From Ahrensia sp. (GTDB lineage: Bacteria > Pseudomonadota > Alphaproteobacteria > Rhizobiales > Rhizobiaceae), in contig NZXU01000102.1 in assembly GCA_002698425.1 (NCBI GenBank), positions 19,612-70,136 on the forward strand: a stretch of 50,525 nucleotides of DNA, read 5' to 3'. The translations under genes were made by a program, and so were the position numbers. This document shows positions 26,143 to 34,066 of this stretch, piece after piece. Below the pieces are notes generated by a model. It was not told where the DNA came from. It saw nothing but the letters and a program-made list of their open reading frames with translations, and did no database searches. Position 1 is the first letter of the stretch; every line of letters starts with the position of its first letter.

Positions 26143-27726
26143 TCAGTCGCGCGCGATCGGCTCGACCAGCCTTGAGCGAAGTGCGTTGGAGATATTGTCG
26201 AAAACAAAGACAACAATGAGGATCAGTATGACCATATAGGCCACATTTTCCCAGTCCGCATTGGTGCGCATCGCTTCCCACAGTTTCAGGCCGATGCCGC
26301 CGGCGCCGACTGCGCCGATGATCGTCGCCGAGCGCGTGTTGGATTCCCAGAAATAGAGCGCCTGGGAGATGAAGACCGGCAAAACCTGCGGGACCACGCC
26401 ATAGCGCTGCACGGCGGCCGGCGCGGCGCCGACCGAGCGTACCCCTTCGCGCTGCTTGTCGTCGATATTCTCCAGCGCCTCTGAATAGAGTTTCCCGAAG
26501 GTGCCTGTGTCGGTGAAGAAGATCGCCGAGATACCGGCCAACGGCCCCGGCCCGAAGGCCCGTGTGAAGAACAGCGCCCAGATCAGCATGTCGACGGAGC
26601 GCTGGAAGTCGAAGAAGCGTTTCAGCACCTGGTTGACGAAGCGGTTCGGCGTGATGTTGCGCGCCGCCATGAAGGAAAGCGGAAACGCGATCATCACCGC
26701 AAACAGCGTGCCGACAAAGGCCATGACGATAGTTTGCAGCAGCTTGATCCAGACATCGCCATGCTGCCACTCGGCATTGTTGACGATATTGTCCCACATG
26801 ACAGCGAGATTGGACCGGTGGGGATCGATGCGCTCACCGGAGAAGGCCAGCGCCATCACCTCGCCGAAGGACTTGCCCCAATAAGGCGACTGCGTGTCGA
26901 ACCAGAAATTCTCCCAGCCAAGGAACCGGCGGTTAACCTTGACCTCGTACCAGCGCACCTCGGCACGGCCGGCAAAACCGAAATAGACAGCGACCTTCTC
27001 GCCCTCGGCTTTTTGCAAGGCCCATGAAGGCAGATCACCGACCGGGAACACCTTTTCGTTTTCGCGGTCGATCGTCAGGACCAATGTCTCGCCGCCGCGG
27101 GTCACCCGGATCTCGTCGGCGGTGACATCGACCTTCGCGGTCGAGGAAATCTCCACACTTGCCTTGGCGATACCCTCGCGTGTTTCGGTGACGGTGGTCG
27201 TTTCCGCATTCGCATCCGCGCTGCCGCCCATGTTGGACGCATCCGAACTCGGCGACATGAAACTGTTCATGAGACCGCTGCCACCCGTGTTCGTGGCGTC
27301 CGAGGACGGTGACATGAAGCTGCCGCCGACCCCTGCCCCGCCGGTGCTGGCGGGTTTCGAGTCGCTGTTGTCGGCCCCTTCGACGGAGACCGTCACCAGG
27401 CCGCGCTCGGTCGTGATCCAGGCGGGATCGGGATTGTCGCCGAGCGGCGAGAAACGCGGATAGGTGATCTCGATATCACCGGTCTTGTACTCGACATCCG
27501 GCCGGACTTCGTAGGACACCCAGTCGGCAAGATAGGCGCCGGCGATGTTCCAGTTGCCGTTCGATATGACCGCGCCGATGGAGAAGAACCACCACGCATA
27601 GACGGTGTAGAGCGCCAGCACGACGACGGCGATCGGATAGGCGAAACGCTTGAAGAAGGGCTGGCGGAAGGCGTCCGGGTGACGCCGTTCGATTTCGTCG
27701 ATCTGGTCTGCGGTCAGCGCGGTCAT
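26143..27726 (-). CDS. phnE: phosphonate ABC transporter permease PhnE (long form with periplasmic insert)
   Basis: Second permease gene, 527 residues, about 200 longer than the upstream copy. Residues 28-50 are a membrane helix; about 52-300 form a probable periplasmic insert; about 325-520 form the ABC permease domain (VMAFVGTLFAVMIAFPLSF through TRSATIIGAVGAGGIGLKLWEAM, the EAA-type loop). The insert contains two nearly identical 15-residue repeats beginning SFMSPSSDA at 136 and 155, in a Gly/Ser/Asn-rich low-complexity stretch. It starts 2 bases after phnE1. The family call is firm; the role of the insert is unknown. Confidence 0.9.
   Translation of the reverse strand: MTALTADQIDEIERRHPDAFRQPFFKRFAYPIAVVVLALYTVYAWWFFSIGAVISNGNWNIAGAYLADWVSYEVRPDVEYKTGDIEITYPRFSPLGDNPDPAWITTERGLVTVSVEGADNSDSKPASTGGAGVGGSFMSPSSDATNTGGSGLMNSFMSPSSDASNMGGSADANAETTTVTETREGIAKASVEISSTAKVDVTADEIRVTRGGETLVLTIDRENEKVFPVGDLPSWALQKAEGEKVAVYFGFAGRAEVRWYEVKVNRRFLGWENFWFDTQSPYWGKSFGEVMALAFSGERIDPHRSNLAVMWDNIVNNAEWQHGDVWIKLLQTIVMAFVGTLFAVMIAFPLSFMAARNITPNRFVNQVLKRFFDFQRSVDMLIWALFFTRAFGPGPLAGISAIFFTDTGTFGKLYSEALENIDDKQREGVRSVGAAPAAVQRYGVVPQVLPVFISQALYFWESNTRSATIIGAVGAGGIGLKLWEAMRTNADWENVAYMVILILIVVFVFDNISNALRSRLVEPIARD
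27238..27321 (-). repeat. 57-base imperfect direct repeat inside phnE2
   Basis: Codons for SFMSPSSDA occur at 27321-27295 and again at 27264-27238, a period of 57 bases (19 codons). The matching protein unit spans 15 residues with 13 identical (TNTGGS versus SNMGGS at the end). Confidence 0.8.
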
Positions 27727-27728
27727 GG

Positions 27729-28703
27729 TCAGCGTCCGAATTCGAAGGCCTGCTTGCCGACGAGTTTCTTGCGCAGCCAGGCCGAAAGCTGGTCCACGCA
27801 GATGATCGTGACGAACAGGAGAAGGATGATGGCGAGCGTCTTGGCCTCGTGGCCGCGGCTGATCGAGAGCCGCAGCGCCTCGCCGATGCCGCCGGCGCCG
27901 ACCGCGCCGAGAATGGTGGAGGCGCGCACATTGATCTCGAGGCGCAGCAGGAAATAGCTGATGAAGTTCGGCATGACCTGCGGCACGATGCCGAACCAGA
28001 CGCGCTCGAACCAGTTACCGCCGACCGCGCGCAGGCCCTCGTCCGGTTTCATGTCAGCGTTCTCGACAACCTCGAAGAACATCTTGCCGAGCGCGCCGAT
28101 CGTGTGGATCGCCACCGCGATCATCGCCGGGATCGGACCCAGCGAGAAGATCGCCAGGAAGAAGCCGGCGATGACGATTTCGGGAAAGGCGCGCAGGATT
28201 TCCATAACGCGGCGCACCGCAAAGCGCAGCCAGCGCGAGGCCGTCAGGTTCTTCGCCGCGACGAAGCTGAAGATGAAGCCGAAGGTGAAGCCGATCAGCG
28301 TCGCGAACACCGCAATGTTCAGCGTTTCCAGCATCTTGTAGAAATACTCGGGAACGTAGAGGCTTTCGGTAATGTAGACCCGGCCGACCGGGTAATTGTA
28401 TTGCAGGCTGCCCGTGTCATAGGGGCTCGGCAGGTCGAACAGGGCGCGCCAGACTTCCCATCCGTCGCGCGGGATCAGGTCGCCGACGAAGTCGAAGAAA
28501 TGCGGCAGGCGATCGAGAAACTTGCCGGCATTGGTCTCGTTGGCGAACCACAGCGAGGCGACCAGCGCGATCGCCAGCGCGACGAGTCCGCCGATCGTGT
28601 AGAGCCGCCTGGTGGTATTGAGGTCGCGCCAATGGCGCTCGACGTCATACCGCCCGTCCCCGCTCACATAGGCGCCATGCGCGGATGCATCTGTCACGGC
28701 CAT
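27729..28703 (-). CDS. phnE: phosphonate ABC transporter permease PhnE
   Basis: A 324-residue inner-membrane permease. A first helix lies at about 35-55 (LYTIGGLVALAIALVASLWFA), then a roughly 70-residue external segment, then the five-helix permease core (TLIGFTFGFIFSFVAAKNLTASRW to STILGAVGAGGIGEALRLSI). The GAGGIGE loop contacts the PhnC ATPase. It is 71 bases downstream of phnD across a hairpin terminator and 2 bases ahead of the long phnE, so the two probably form a heterodimeric channel. Confidence 0.92.
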   Translation of the reverse strand: MAVTDASAHGAYVSGDGRYDVERHWRDLNTTRRLYTIGGLVALAIALVASLWFANETNAGKFLDRLPHFFDFVGDLIPRDGWEVWRALFDLPSPYDTGSLQYNYPVGRVYITESLYVPEYFYKMLETLNIAVFATLIGFTFGFIFSFVAAKNLTASRWLRFAVRRVMEILRAFPEIVIAGFFLAIFSLGPIPAMIAVAIHTIGALGKMFFEVVENADMKPDEGLRAVGGNWFERVWFGIVPQVMPNFISYFLLRLEINVRASTILGAVGAGGIGEALRLSISRGHEAKTLAIILLLFVTIICVDQLSAWLRKKLVGKQAFEFGR

Positions 28704-28721
28704 CGATCAGATCCGAAAGAA

Positions 28722-28754
28722 GGAAAAAGCCGCCGCGGCCCGGAAGCCGCGGCG
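28722..28754 (-). terminator. hairpin with U-run between phnD and phnE (attenuator)
   Basis: CGCCGCGGC and GCCGCGGCG form a perfect 9-bp stem (28731-28754) with a 6-base loop. On the minus strand it is followed by GC and five T residues. It lies 20 bases after the phnD stop, within the transport operon. Confidence 0.75.
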
Positions 28755-28773
28755 ATCGAAAAACGCGTGAACC

Positions 28774-29682
28774 TTACGAACCGATCTTCGCCTTGCGGGC
28801 GGCGATGATGGTTTCATAGAAGGACTGGTCGACGTCGACGAAGCCCTTGTAGTCGCCGCCCTGGATGGCGGAGAAGCAGGCCGGGTCGGATTCCGGAAGC
28901 GCCTTCATGTAGGAGACGAACTTGGCGCGGACGTCCTTGTCCAGCTTGTTCGAAACGACGATCGGGCCGTTCGGGATCAGCGGCGAACGCCAGACTTCGA
29001 CGACGTCGTTCATGTCGAGAAGGCCCTTGTCGACCATCTTGCGGATGTTGCCCGAGGTGTAGCCGTCGGCATAGTCGCCAACGCCCGACGACCAGGTCAC
29101 GGAAGCGTCGAAGGTGCCCTTCAGCATTTCGAGAACGTTGTTCTCATGGCCGCCGCCGAAGCCGGTCTCGGAGAAATAGTCCTCGACCTTGGCGCCAAGC
29201 TGCGCCGGCAGGGCGACGGACGGAACCAGATAGCCGGAGGTGGAGTCCGGATCGGCGAAGCCGAGCTTCTTGCCCTTCATGTCGGCAAGCGTCTTGATGC
29301 CGGAATCCTTGCGGGCGAGCATGATGGAGAAATAGCCGGTCGCGCCGTCGGTCTGCACGGTGGTCAGGACCGGATCGACGGCTTCCGGATCGGTCAGATA
29401 GACCTTGGCGTAGCCGGAAGCGCCAAGCTCGGCATAGTCGAGCGTGCCGCCGAGCAGGCCCTGGATCGTGCCGTCATAGTCGGCAGCCGGGAACAGCTTG
29501 ACTTCCTTGACGCCGATGGCTTCCGGAAGCTGGTCGACCATGCACTGGAAGTTGCGAAGGCGGTCGGCTTCGTTCTCGCCGCCAAGGATGCCGATGCGGA
29601 ACACGTCCTGGGCCTGGGCGGAAACGGAACCGGCGGCGATGGCGGCAACCGCGGCGGTTGCGAGAAGGAGTTTCTTGAGCAT
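28774..29682 (-). CDS. phnD: phosphonate ABC transporter substrate-binding protein PhnD
   Basis: Periplasmic binding protein of 302 residues. The signal peptide MLKKLLLATAAVAAIAAGSVSAQA is followed by the mature N-terminus QDVFRIGILGGENEADRLRN. YAELGASGYAKVYL, GYFSIMLARKDSGI and MKGKKLGFADPDSTSGYLVPS are typical PhnD segments contacting the phosphonate. ATG 29682 has AGGAG 7 bases upstream. A U-tailed hairpin after its stop probably raises its yield above that of the permeases. Confidence 0.94.
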   Translation of the reverse strand: MLKKLLLATAAVAAIAAGSVSAQAQDVFRIGILGGENEADRLRNFQCMVDQLPEAIGVKEVKLFPAADYDGTIQGLLGGTLDYAELGASGYAKVYLTDPEAVDPVLTTVQTDGATGYFSIMLARKDSGIKTLADMKGKKLGFADPDSTSGYLVPSVALPAQLGAKVEDYFSETGFGGGHENNVLEMLKGTFDASVTWSSGVGDYADGYTSGNIRKMVDKGLLDMNDVVEVWRSPLIPNGPIVVSNKLDKDVRAKFVSYMKALPESDPACFSAIQGGDYKGFVDVDQSFYETIIAARKAKIGS

Positions 29683-29780
29683 TTCGTCTCTCCTGTTGGC
29701 GGGGAGCTCCCCCGATTGGTGGTCGTTCGAAAAACGCACCGCGCGACGCGACCGACATCGCGCGGAATTCTGTCTGCTGG

Positions 29781-30620
29781 TCAGGGCCGCGCCGCGACCA
29801 CTTCGGGTTCGGGTTTCGGCGCGAGTTTTTCGCGGCCGGCGCCGAAGCTGGTCGAGGTGACGGCCTCGGAGAAAGCTTCCTCCAGCGCGTCGGCGCCGTA
29901 GATGCGCCGCGCCGCCGCTTCGGTCAGGTCGTCCGGCGTGCCGTCGAACACGACCTCGCCGCCGGACATGCCGATGATGCGCTCGCAATAGGCGCGCGCC
30001 GTATCGAGCGTGTGCAGATTGGTGATGACAGTGATGCCGTCATTGCGGTTGATGTCGGCGAGCGACTGCATGACGATCTGGGCATTGCGCGGATCGAGCG
30101 AGGCGATCGGCTCGTCGGCCAGGATCACCTTGGGCTGCTGCATCAACGCCCGCGCGATCGCGACGCGCTGCTGCTGTCCGCCCGACAGCGTGCCGGCGCG
30201 CTGCATCGCGGTCTTGGCGATATCGAGCCGCTCCAGCGAGGCGATCGCCATGGCCCGCTCCTCGCGGGTGAACATGTTGAGGATGCTCGACACGGTCGAC
30301 CGGTGATTGAGCCGGCCGAGCAGCACATTGGTGAGCACGTCGAGGCGCGGTACCAGGTTGAATTGCTGGAAGATCATCGCGCAGTCGCGCTGCCAATTGC
30401 GCAGCGCCTGTCCGGAGAGCGAGGAGACCTCGCCGCCGTGAAAGGCGATCCGTCCCTCGGAGGGGTCTATCAGCCGGTTGATCATGCGCAGGAGCGTCGA
30501 TTTGCCGGCGCCGGAGGCGCCGATGACGCCGACCATCTGACCGCTCGGGATCGTCAGATTGACGGCCTTGACTGCCGCATTCGCGCCGAAGCGGCGAGTC
30601 ACATTCACGATTTCGAGCAT
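29781..30620 (-). CDS. phnC: phosphonate ABC transporter ATP-binding protein PhnC
   Basis: Cytoplasmic ATPase of the phosphonate importer, 279 residues. Walker A GASGAGKS at 34-41, signature LSGGQQQ at 145-151, Walker B VILADE ending at Asp169-Glu170, and the switch His in [12 protein letters not shown] 30620 ([12 protein letters not shown]) is chosen because the family begins there; the open frame runs 64 codons further. The 238-base gap to the acyltransferase and PHO-like sites in it suggest a separate promoter. Confidence 0.93.
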   Translation of the reverse strand: MLEIVNVTRRFGANAAVKAVNLTIPSGQMVGVIGASGAGKSTLLRMINRLIDPSEGRIAFHGGEVSSLSGQALRNWQRDCAMIFQQFNLVPRLDVLTNVLLGRLNHRSTVSSILNMFTREERAMAIASLERLDIAKTAMQRAGTLSGGQQQRVAIARALMQQPKVILADEPIASLDPRNAQIVMQSLADINRNDGITVITNLHTLDTARAYCERIIGMSGGEVVFDGTPDDLTEAAARRIYGADALEEAFSEAVTSTSFGAGREKLAPKPEPEVVAARP

Positions 30621-30671
30621 CGGCGAACCCCGGGTTCCGACTGTTCCTTGCGGCGGGTCTATGCGGCTTGG

Positions 30672-30689
30672 ATCACCGTAAAATGTCAG
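30672..30689 (-). promoter_or_regulatory. PHO-box-like site upstream of phnC (sense orientation)
   Basis: On the minus strand CTGACAT-TTTA-CGGTGAT matches the PHO box form CTGTCAT-N4-CTGTCAT at 11 of 14 positions. It lies 51 bases before the phnC ATG, a plausible site for PhoB activation. Confidence 0.45.
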
Positions 30690-30801
30690 TTCGATCTCAA
30701 TTCCGTGACACTGTACGGTCCCTTGTGGACGAAGCTTCGCCATGCTTTTTTCAAGGCATTCCGGGCTTTTTCGGGTGATCTGCAGCAAGAGGCGCAGCCG
30801 G

Positions 30802-30819
30802 ATGTCATCCAACTGTCAA
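30802..30819 (+). promoter_or_regulatory. PHO-box-like site in the acyltransferase/phnC gap (opposite orientation)
   Basis: ATGTCAT-CCAA-CTGTCAA matches CTGTCAT-N4-CTGTCAT at 12 of 14 positions, but on the plus strand, facing away from phnC. It lies 180 bases upstream of phnC and 40 bases after the acyltransferase stop. Orientation weakens the case. Confidence 0.4.
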
Positions 30820-30858
30820 CAAAATCGCAGGAACCGGTAATTCCGCAGCGAAAAGAGT

Positions 30859-31476
30859 TCAGGCGGATTCGTATTTTTCCAGAAACGCCTCGATATCGAG
30901 GCTCCGGAAATCGTCCAGGGAAGCACGCAGCGCGGCGTGATCCCAGTCCCACCAAGCCAGGGTCTGGAGCCGCTCGGCGACAGCTTTCGGGAAGCGCTCG
31001 CGGATCGGTTTCGCCGGCACCCCGCCGACGATCATGTAGGGCGCGACATCCTTGGAGACGACCGCGCCGGCCCCGATGACCGCCCCGTCGCCCACGGTGA
31101 CGCCCGGCAAAACCGTCGAGCCGTGGCCGAACCATGTGTCGTGACCGACCGTGACCTGGTTTTCGCGCCGCCATTCGAAGAATTGCTCCTCGTTGGAGGC
31201 GTCCTCCCAATAGTCGCCGGCGCGATAGGTGAAATGATGCAGCGTCGGCCGCCAGGTCGGGTGATTGGTCGCGTTGAAGCGGACGCCGGAGGCGATATTG
31301 GCGAACTTGCCAATCTGCGCGCACCAGGCGCTGCAGTCCTGCATCATGTAGGAATAGTCGCCGAGCACGGTTTCGTGGACACGCGACCGGTCGGCGATTT
31401 CCGTAAAACGCCCGAGCGTCGAATTGGTGACTTCGGCGGTCGGATGGATCAGCGGCTGTTCCGAGAGCCTGGTCAT
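30859..31476 (-). CDS. hexapeptide-repeat acyltransferase of phosphonate clusters
   Basis: A 205-residue left-handed beta-helix protein with hexapeptide repeats (LIHPTAEVTNSTLGRFTEIADRSRVHETVLGDYSYM, TVGHDTWFGHGSTVLPGVTVGDGAVIGAGAVVSKDVAPYMIVGGVPAKPIRERF), the xenobiotic/chloramphenicol acetyltransferase pattern. His in HDTWFGHG is the usual catalytic-region residue. It overlaps phnL by 4 bases (ATGA). Genes of this type recur next to phnL in bacterial C-P lyase operons; a possible role is acetylating aminoalkylphosphonates, as PhnO does in E. coli, but this is inference. Confidence 0.85.
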   Translation of the reverse strand: MTRLSEQPLIHPTAEVTNSTLGRFTEIADRSRVHETVLGDYSYMMQDCSAWCAQIGKFANIASGVRFNATNHPTWRPTLHHFTYRAGDYWEDASNEEQFFEWRRENQVTVGHDTWFGHGSTVLPGVTVGDGAVIGAGAVVSKDVAPYMIVGGVPAKPIRERFPKAVAERLQTLAWWDWDHAALRASLDDFRSLDIEAFLEKYESA

Positions 31477-32183
31477 GCCGCTTTCGACGCCGCGAATTCC
31501 GTGACGTCGATGACCGCGTCGGCGACGACTTCGCGCACATCCTGATCGTGGAAGATGCCGAGAAGCGCCGCGCCGGCCTGTTTCTTTTCGGAGATCATGT
31601 CGATCACCACCTGCCGGTTTTTCGCGTCGAGCGAAGCCGTCGGCTCGTCCAGCAGCAAGACCGGATGGTCGGTGATGAAGCCGCGCGCGATGTTGACGCG
31701 CTGTTGCTCGCCGCCCGAGAAGGTCGCCGGCGGCAGGGCCCACAAGGTCTCCGGCAGGTTCAGCCGCGTAAACAGAGCGGCCGCCCGATCCCTCGCCTCC
31801 GCCTGCGTCGTGCCGCGCTGCACCAGCGGTTCGGCGGCGACGTCCAGCGCGGAAACGCGCGGCACGACCCGCAGGAACTGGCTGACATAACCGATCGTGT
31901 CGCGCCGGATCGCGATCACGGTGCGCGGATCGGCCTTGGCGAGATCGACATAGTCGCCGCCGTGGCAAACGAGGATCTGCCCGCTCTCGACGCCGTAATT
32001 GCCGTAAAGCATTTTCAGGATCGTGCTCTTCCCGGCGCCGGACGGGCCGCCGAGCACGGCGCATTGCCCGGCCTTCAGCGCGAAATCGACATGCTCGATA
32101 ACAGGAATGACGATGCCGCCGCGCAGATGCATCGTGAAGGTCTTGGCGACATCGGAAACGACAACGGGCGTCGGCATGGTCAC
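31473..32183 (-). CDS. phnL: C-P lyase accessory ABC-type protein PhnL
   Basis: A 236-residue ABC-type ATPase that acts with PhnGHI when the purine of ATP is exchanged for the phosphonate, rather than in transport. Walker A GGPSGAGKS at 45-53, signature FSGGEQQRVNIARG and Walker B VLLLDEPTASLD are intact. The segment VISQ-like YVSQFLRVVPRVSALDVAAEPL is typical for PhnL. It overlaps phnK upstream and the acyltransferase downstream by 4 bases each. Confidence 0.93.
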   Translation of the reverse strand: MTMPTPVVVSDVAKTFTMHLRGGIVIPVIEHVDFALKAGQCAVLGGPSGAGKSTILKMLYGNYGVESGQILVCHGGDYVDLAKADPRTVIAIRRDTIGYVSQFLRVVPRVSALDVAAEPLVQRGTTQAEARDRAAALFTRLNLPETLWALPPATFSGGEQQRVNIARGFITDHPVLLLDEPTASLDAKNRQVVIDMISEKKQAGAALLGIFHDQDVREVVADAVIDVTEFAASKAA

Positions 32184-32956
32184 ACCTGAAGGATCGAGGA
32201 AACGAGAAGCTGGGTATAGGGCGCGCGCGGATCGTCGAGCACCCGGTCGGTCAGGCCGGTCTCGACCACGTGACCGTCCTTCATCACCATCATGCGATGC
32301 GACATCAGCCGCGCGACCGCGAGGTCGTGGGTGACGACGACGACGGCGAGGCCGAGATCGTTGACGAGGCCGCGCAACAGGTCGAGCAGGCGCGCCTGTA
32401 CCGAGACGTCGAGCCCGCCCGTCGGCTCGTCCATGAAGACGAGACGCGGGCCGGTGACGAGGTTGCGCGCGATCTGCAGGCGCTGACGCATGCCGCCGGA
32501 AAAGGCGCGTGGCTGATCGTCGATGCGGTCGGCGTCGATCTCGACACGGCCGAGCCAGTCGGTCGCCGTCTCGCGGATATGGCCGTAATGACGATCGCCG
32601 ACAGCCATAAGCCGCTCGCCGACATTGGCGCCGGCGGAAACGCTCATCCGCAAGCCGTCAGCCGGGTTCTGGTGGACGAAGCCCCAATCGGTACGCATCA
32701 GGAAACGCCGTTCGGCCTCGCCCATACGGTAGAGGTCCCGGAACTGGCCGTCGCGCATGCGGTAGCTGACCGTGCCGGCCGTCGGCATCAGCCGCGTCGA
32801 AATGCAGTTGAGCAGCGTCGTCTTTCCGGAGCCGGACTCGCCGACGACGGCAAGCACCTCGCCGGGCCAGAGTTCGAACGACACATCCTGGCAACCGACG
32901 CGGTTGCCGTAGAATTTCGAAACGCCGCTGACGCGCAAAAGGGGTTGGTCAGACAT
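32180..32956 (-). CDS. phnK: C-P lyase accessory ABC-type protein PhnK
   Basis: A 258-residue ABC-type protein that in E. coli docks on the PhnGHIJ core. Walker A GESGSGKT at 39-46, FSGGMRQRLQIARNL signature, Walker B LVFMDEPTGGLD, and the switch His in VVVTHDLAVARL are present. ATG 32956 is chosen over an in-frame ATG at 32971. Its stop overlaps the phnL ATG (ATGA). It is separated from phnJ by 207 bases that hold a palindromic repeat. Confidence 0.93.
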   Translation of the reverse strand: MSDQPLLRVSGVSKFYGNRVGCQDVSFELWPGEVLAVVGESGSGKTTLLNCISTRLMPTAGTVSYRMRDGQFRDLYRMGEAERRFLMRTDWGFVHQNPADGLRMSVSAGANVGERLMAVGDRHYGHIRETATDWLGRVEIDADRIDDQPRAFSGGMRQRLQIARNLVTGPRLVFMDEPTGGLDVSVQARLLDLLRGLVNDLGLAVVVVTHDLAVARLMSHRMMVMKDGHVVETGLTDRVLDDPRAPYTQLLVSSILQV

Positions 32957-32984
32957 TACGCAAACCTCCAATCAGAGAGGTTTT

Positions 32985-33148
32985 ACCCCCCTCTGTCCGC
33001 TTCGCGGACATCTCCCCCACAAGGGGGGAGAATGGAGCCGAGCCCGTGGAACACGGCCTACCGGCGAAGTTGGTGTCGAGAGGACGCATGTACGCGCCCA
33101 CTCTCCCCCCTTGTGGGGGAGATGTCACCGCAGGTGACAGAGGGGGGT
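32985..33148. repeat. RIME-like palindromic intergenic repeat between phnJ and phnK
   Basis: Two arms of about 48 bases in inverted orientation (32985-33034 and 33100-33148) flank a roughly 65-base spacer. Each arm has ACCCCCCTCTGTC, a small hairpin, then TCTCCCCCACAAGGGG(G)GAGA. The small hairpins differ but pair perfectly: GTCCGC/GCGGAC at 32995-33009, GTCACC/GGTGAC at 33124-33138. This resembles the RIME-type mosaic repeats common between rhizobial genes. It has no coding content. Confidence 0.8.
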
Positions 33149-33163
33149 ATCCAGTACGCACCA

Positions 33164-34066
33164 TCATTCCGCGGCCTCCATCGTGTCGGACGCGAGATGG
33201 CCGCGATGGCCCTCTTCGCGGCGCTTTTCGCAATAATCCGTATCGGAGCAGACGAACATCCGGCCGCCCCGGTCATCGAGGATCACCTCGTCGAGATAGA
33301 CGCCCTGCGCCGCGCACAGCGCACACGGCTCCTCGAATGTCTGGATCTCGAAGGGATAATCCTCGAAGTCGAGGCTGACCACGTCCGTATGGGGCGGAAT
33401 GGCATAGATGCGCTTCTCGCGCCCGGCCCCGAACAGTTGCAGCGCGTCCGACATGTGCATTTTCGGATTGTCGAATTTCGGCGTCGGCGACGGGTCCATC
33501 ACGTAGCGCCCCTCGACCTTGACCGGATAGGCATAGGTCGTTGCGATATGGCCATTGCGGGCGATGTCCTCATAGAGCTTGACGTGCATCAGGCCGTATT
33601 CGGCGAGCGCGTGCATCTTGCGCGTCTCGGTCTCGCGCGGCTCCAGGTAGCGCAGCGGCTCGGGGATCGGCACCTGATAGACCAGGATCTGGCCTTCGGT
33701 CAGCCTCTCCTCGGGAATGCGGTGGCGGGTCTGGATGACGGTCGCCTTGGCGGTCTCCGTCGTCGTCGCCACATCGGCAACCTTGGCGAAGAAGGCGCGG
33801 ATGGAGACCGCATTGGTCGTGTCGTCCGCGCCCTGGTCGATCACCTTCAGCGTATCGTCCGGCCCGATGATCGAGGCCGTTACCTGCACGCCGCCGGTAC
33901 CCCAGCCATAGGGCATCGGCATTTCGCGCGAAGCGAACGGAACCTGGTAGCCCGGAATGGCGATGCCCTTGAGGATCGCGCGGCGGATCATGCGCTTGGT
34001 CTGCTCGTCGAGATAGGCGAAATTATAGGTCGCCAGCCCGTCGTCCGTGTCGGTCATATCGGTCAT
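33164..34066 (-). CDS. phnJ: alpha-D-ribose 1-methylphosphonate 5-phosphate C-P lyase PhnJ
   Basis: Radical SAM enzyme that cleaves the carbon-phosphorus bond, releasing the alkane. The 300 residues carry Cys248-x2-Cys251-x21-Cys273-x5-Cys279, the same spacing as E. coli Cys241/244/266/272 with a constant offset of 7; the last is the thiyl cysteine. Gly39 in IPGYQVPF corresponds by the same offset to the glycyl-radical Gly32. REMPMPYGWGTGG is the family hallmark. ATG 34066 overlaps the phnI stop as ATGA. All known catalytic residues are present. Confidence 0.96.
   Translation of the reverse strand: MTDMTDTDDGLATYNFAYLDEQTKRMIRRAILKGIAIPGYQVPFASREMPMPYGWGTGGVQVTASIIGPDDTLKVIDQGADDTTNAVSIRAFFAKVADVATTTETAKATVIQTRHRIPEERLTEGQILVYQVPIPEPLRYLEPRETETRKMHALAEYGLMHVKLYEDIARNGHIATTYAYPVKVEGRYVMDPSPTPKFDNPKMHMSDALQLFGAGREKRIYAIPPHTDVVSLDFEDYPFEIQTFEEPCALCAAQGVYLDEVILDDRGGRMFVCSDTDYCEKRREEGHRGHLASDTMEAAE

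Noticed and set aside
32985..33148. Possible CRISPR or transposon end
   Set aside because: Only two arms in inverted orientation, no spacers of equal length and no transposase; it fits a RIME-type repeat.
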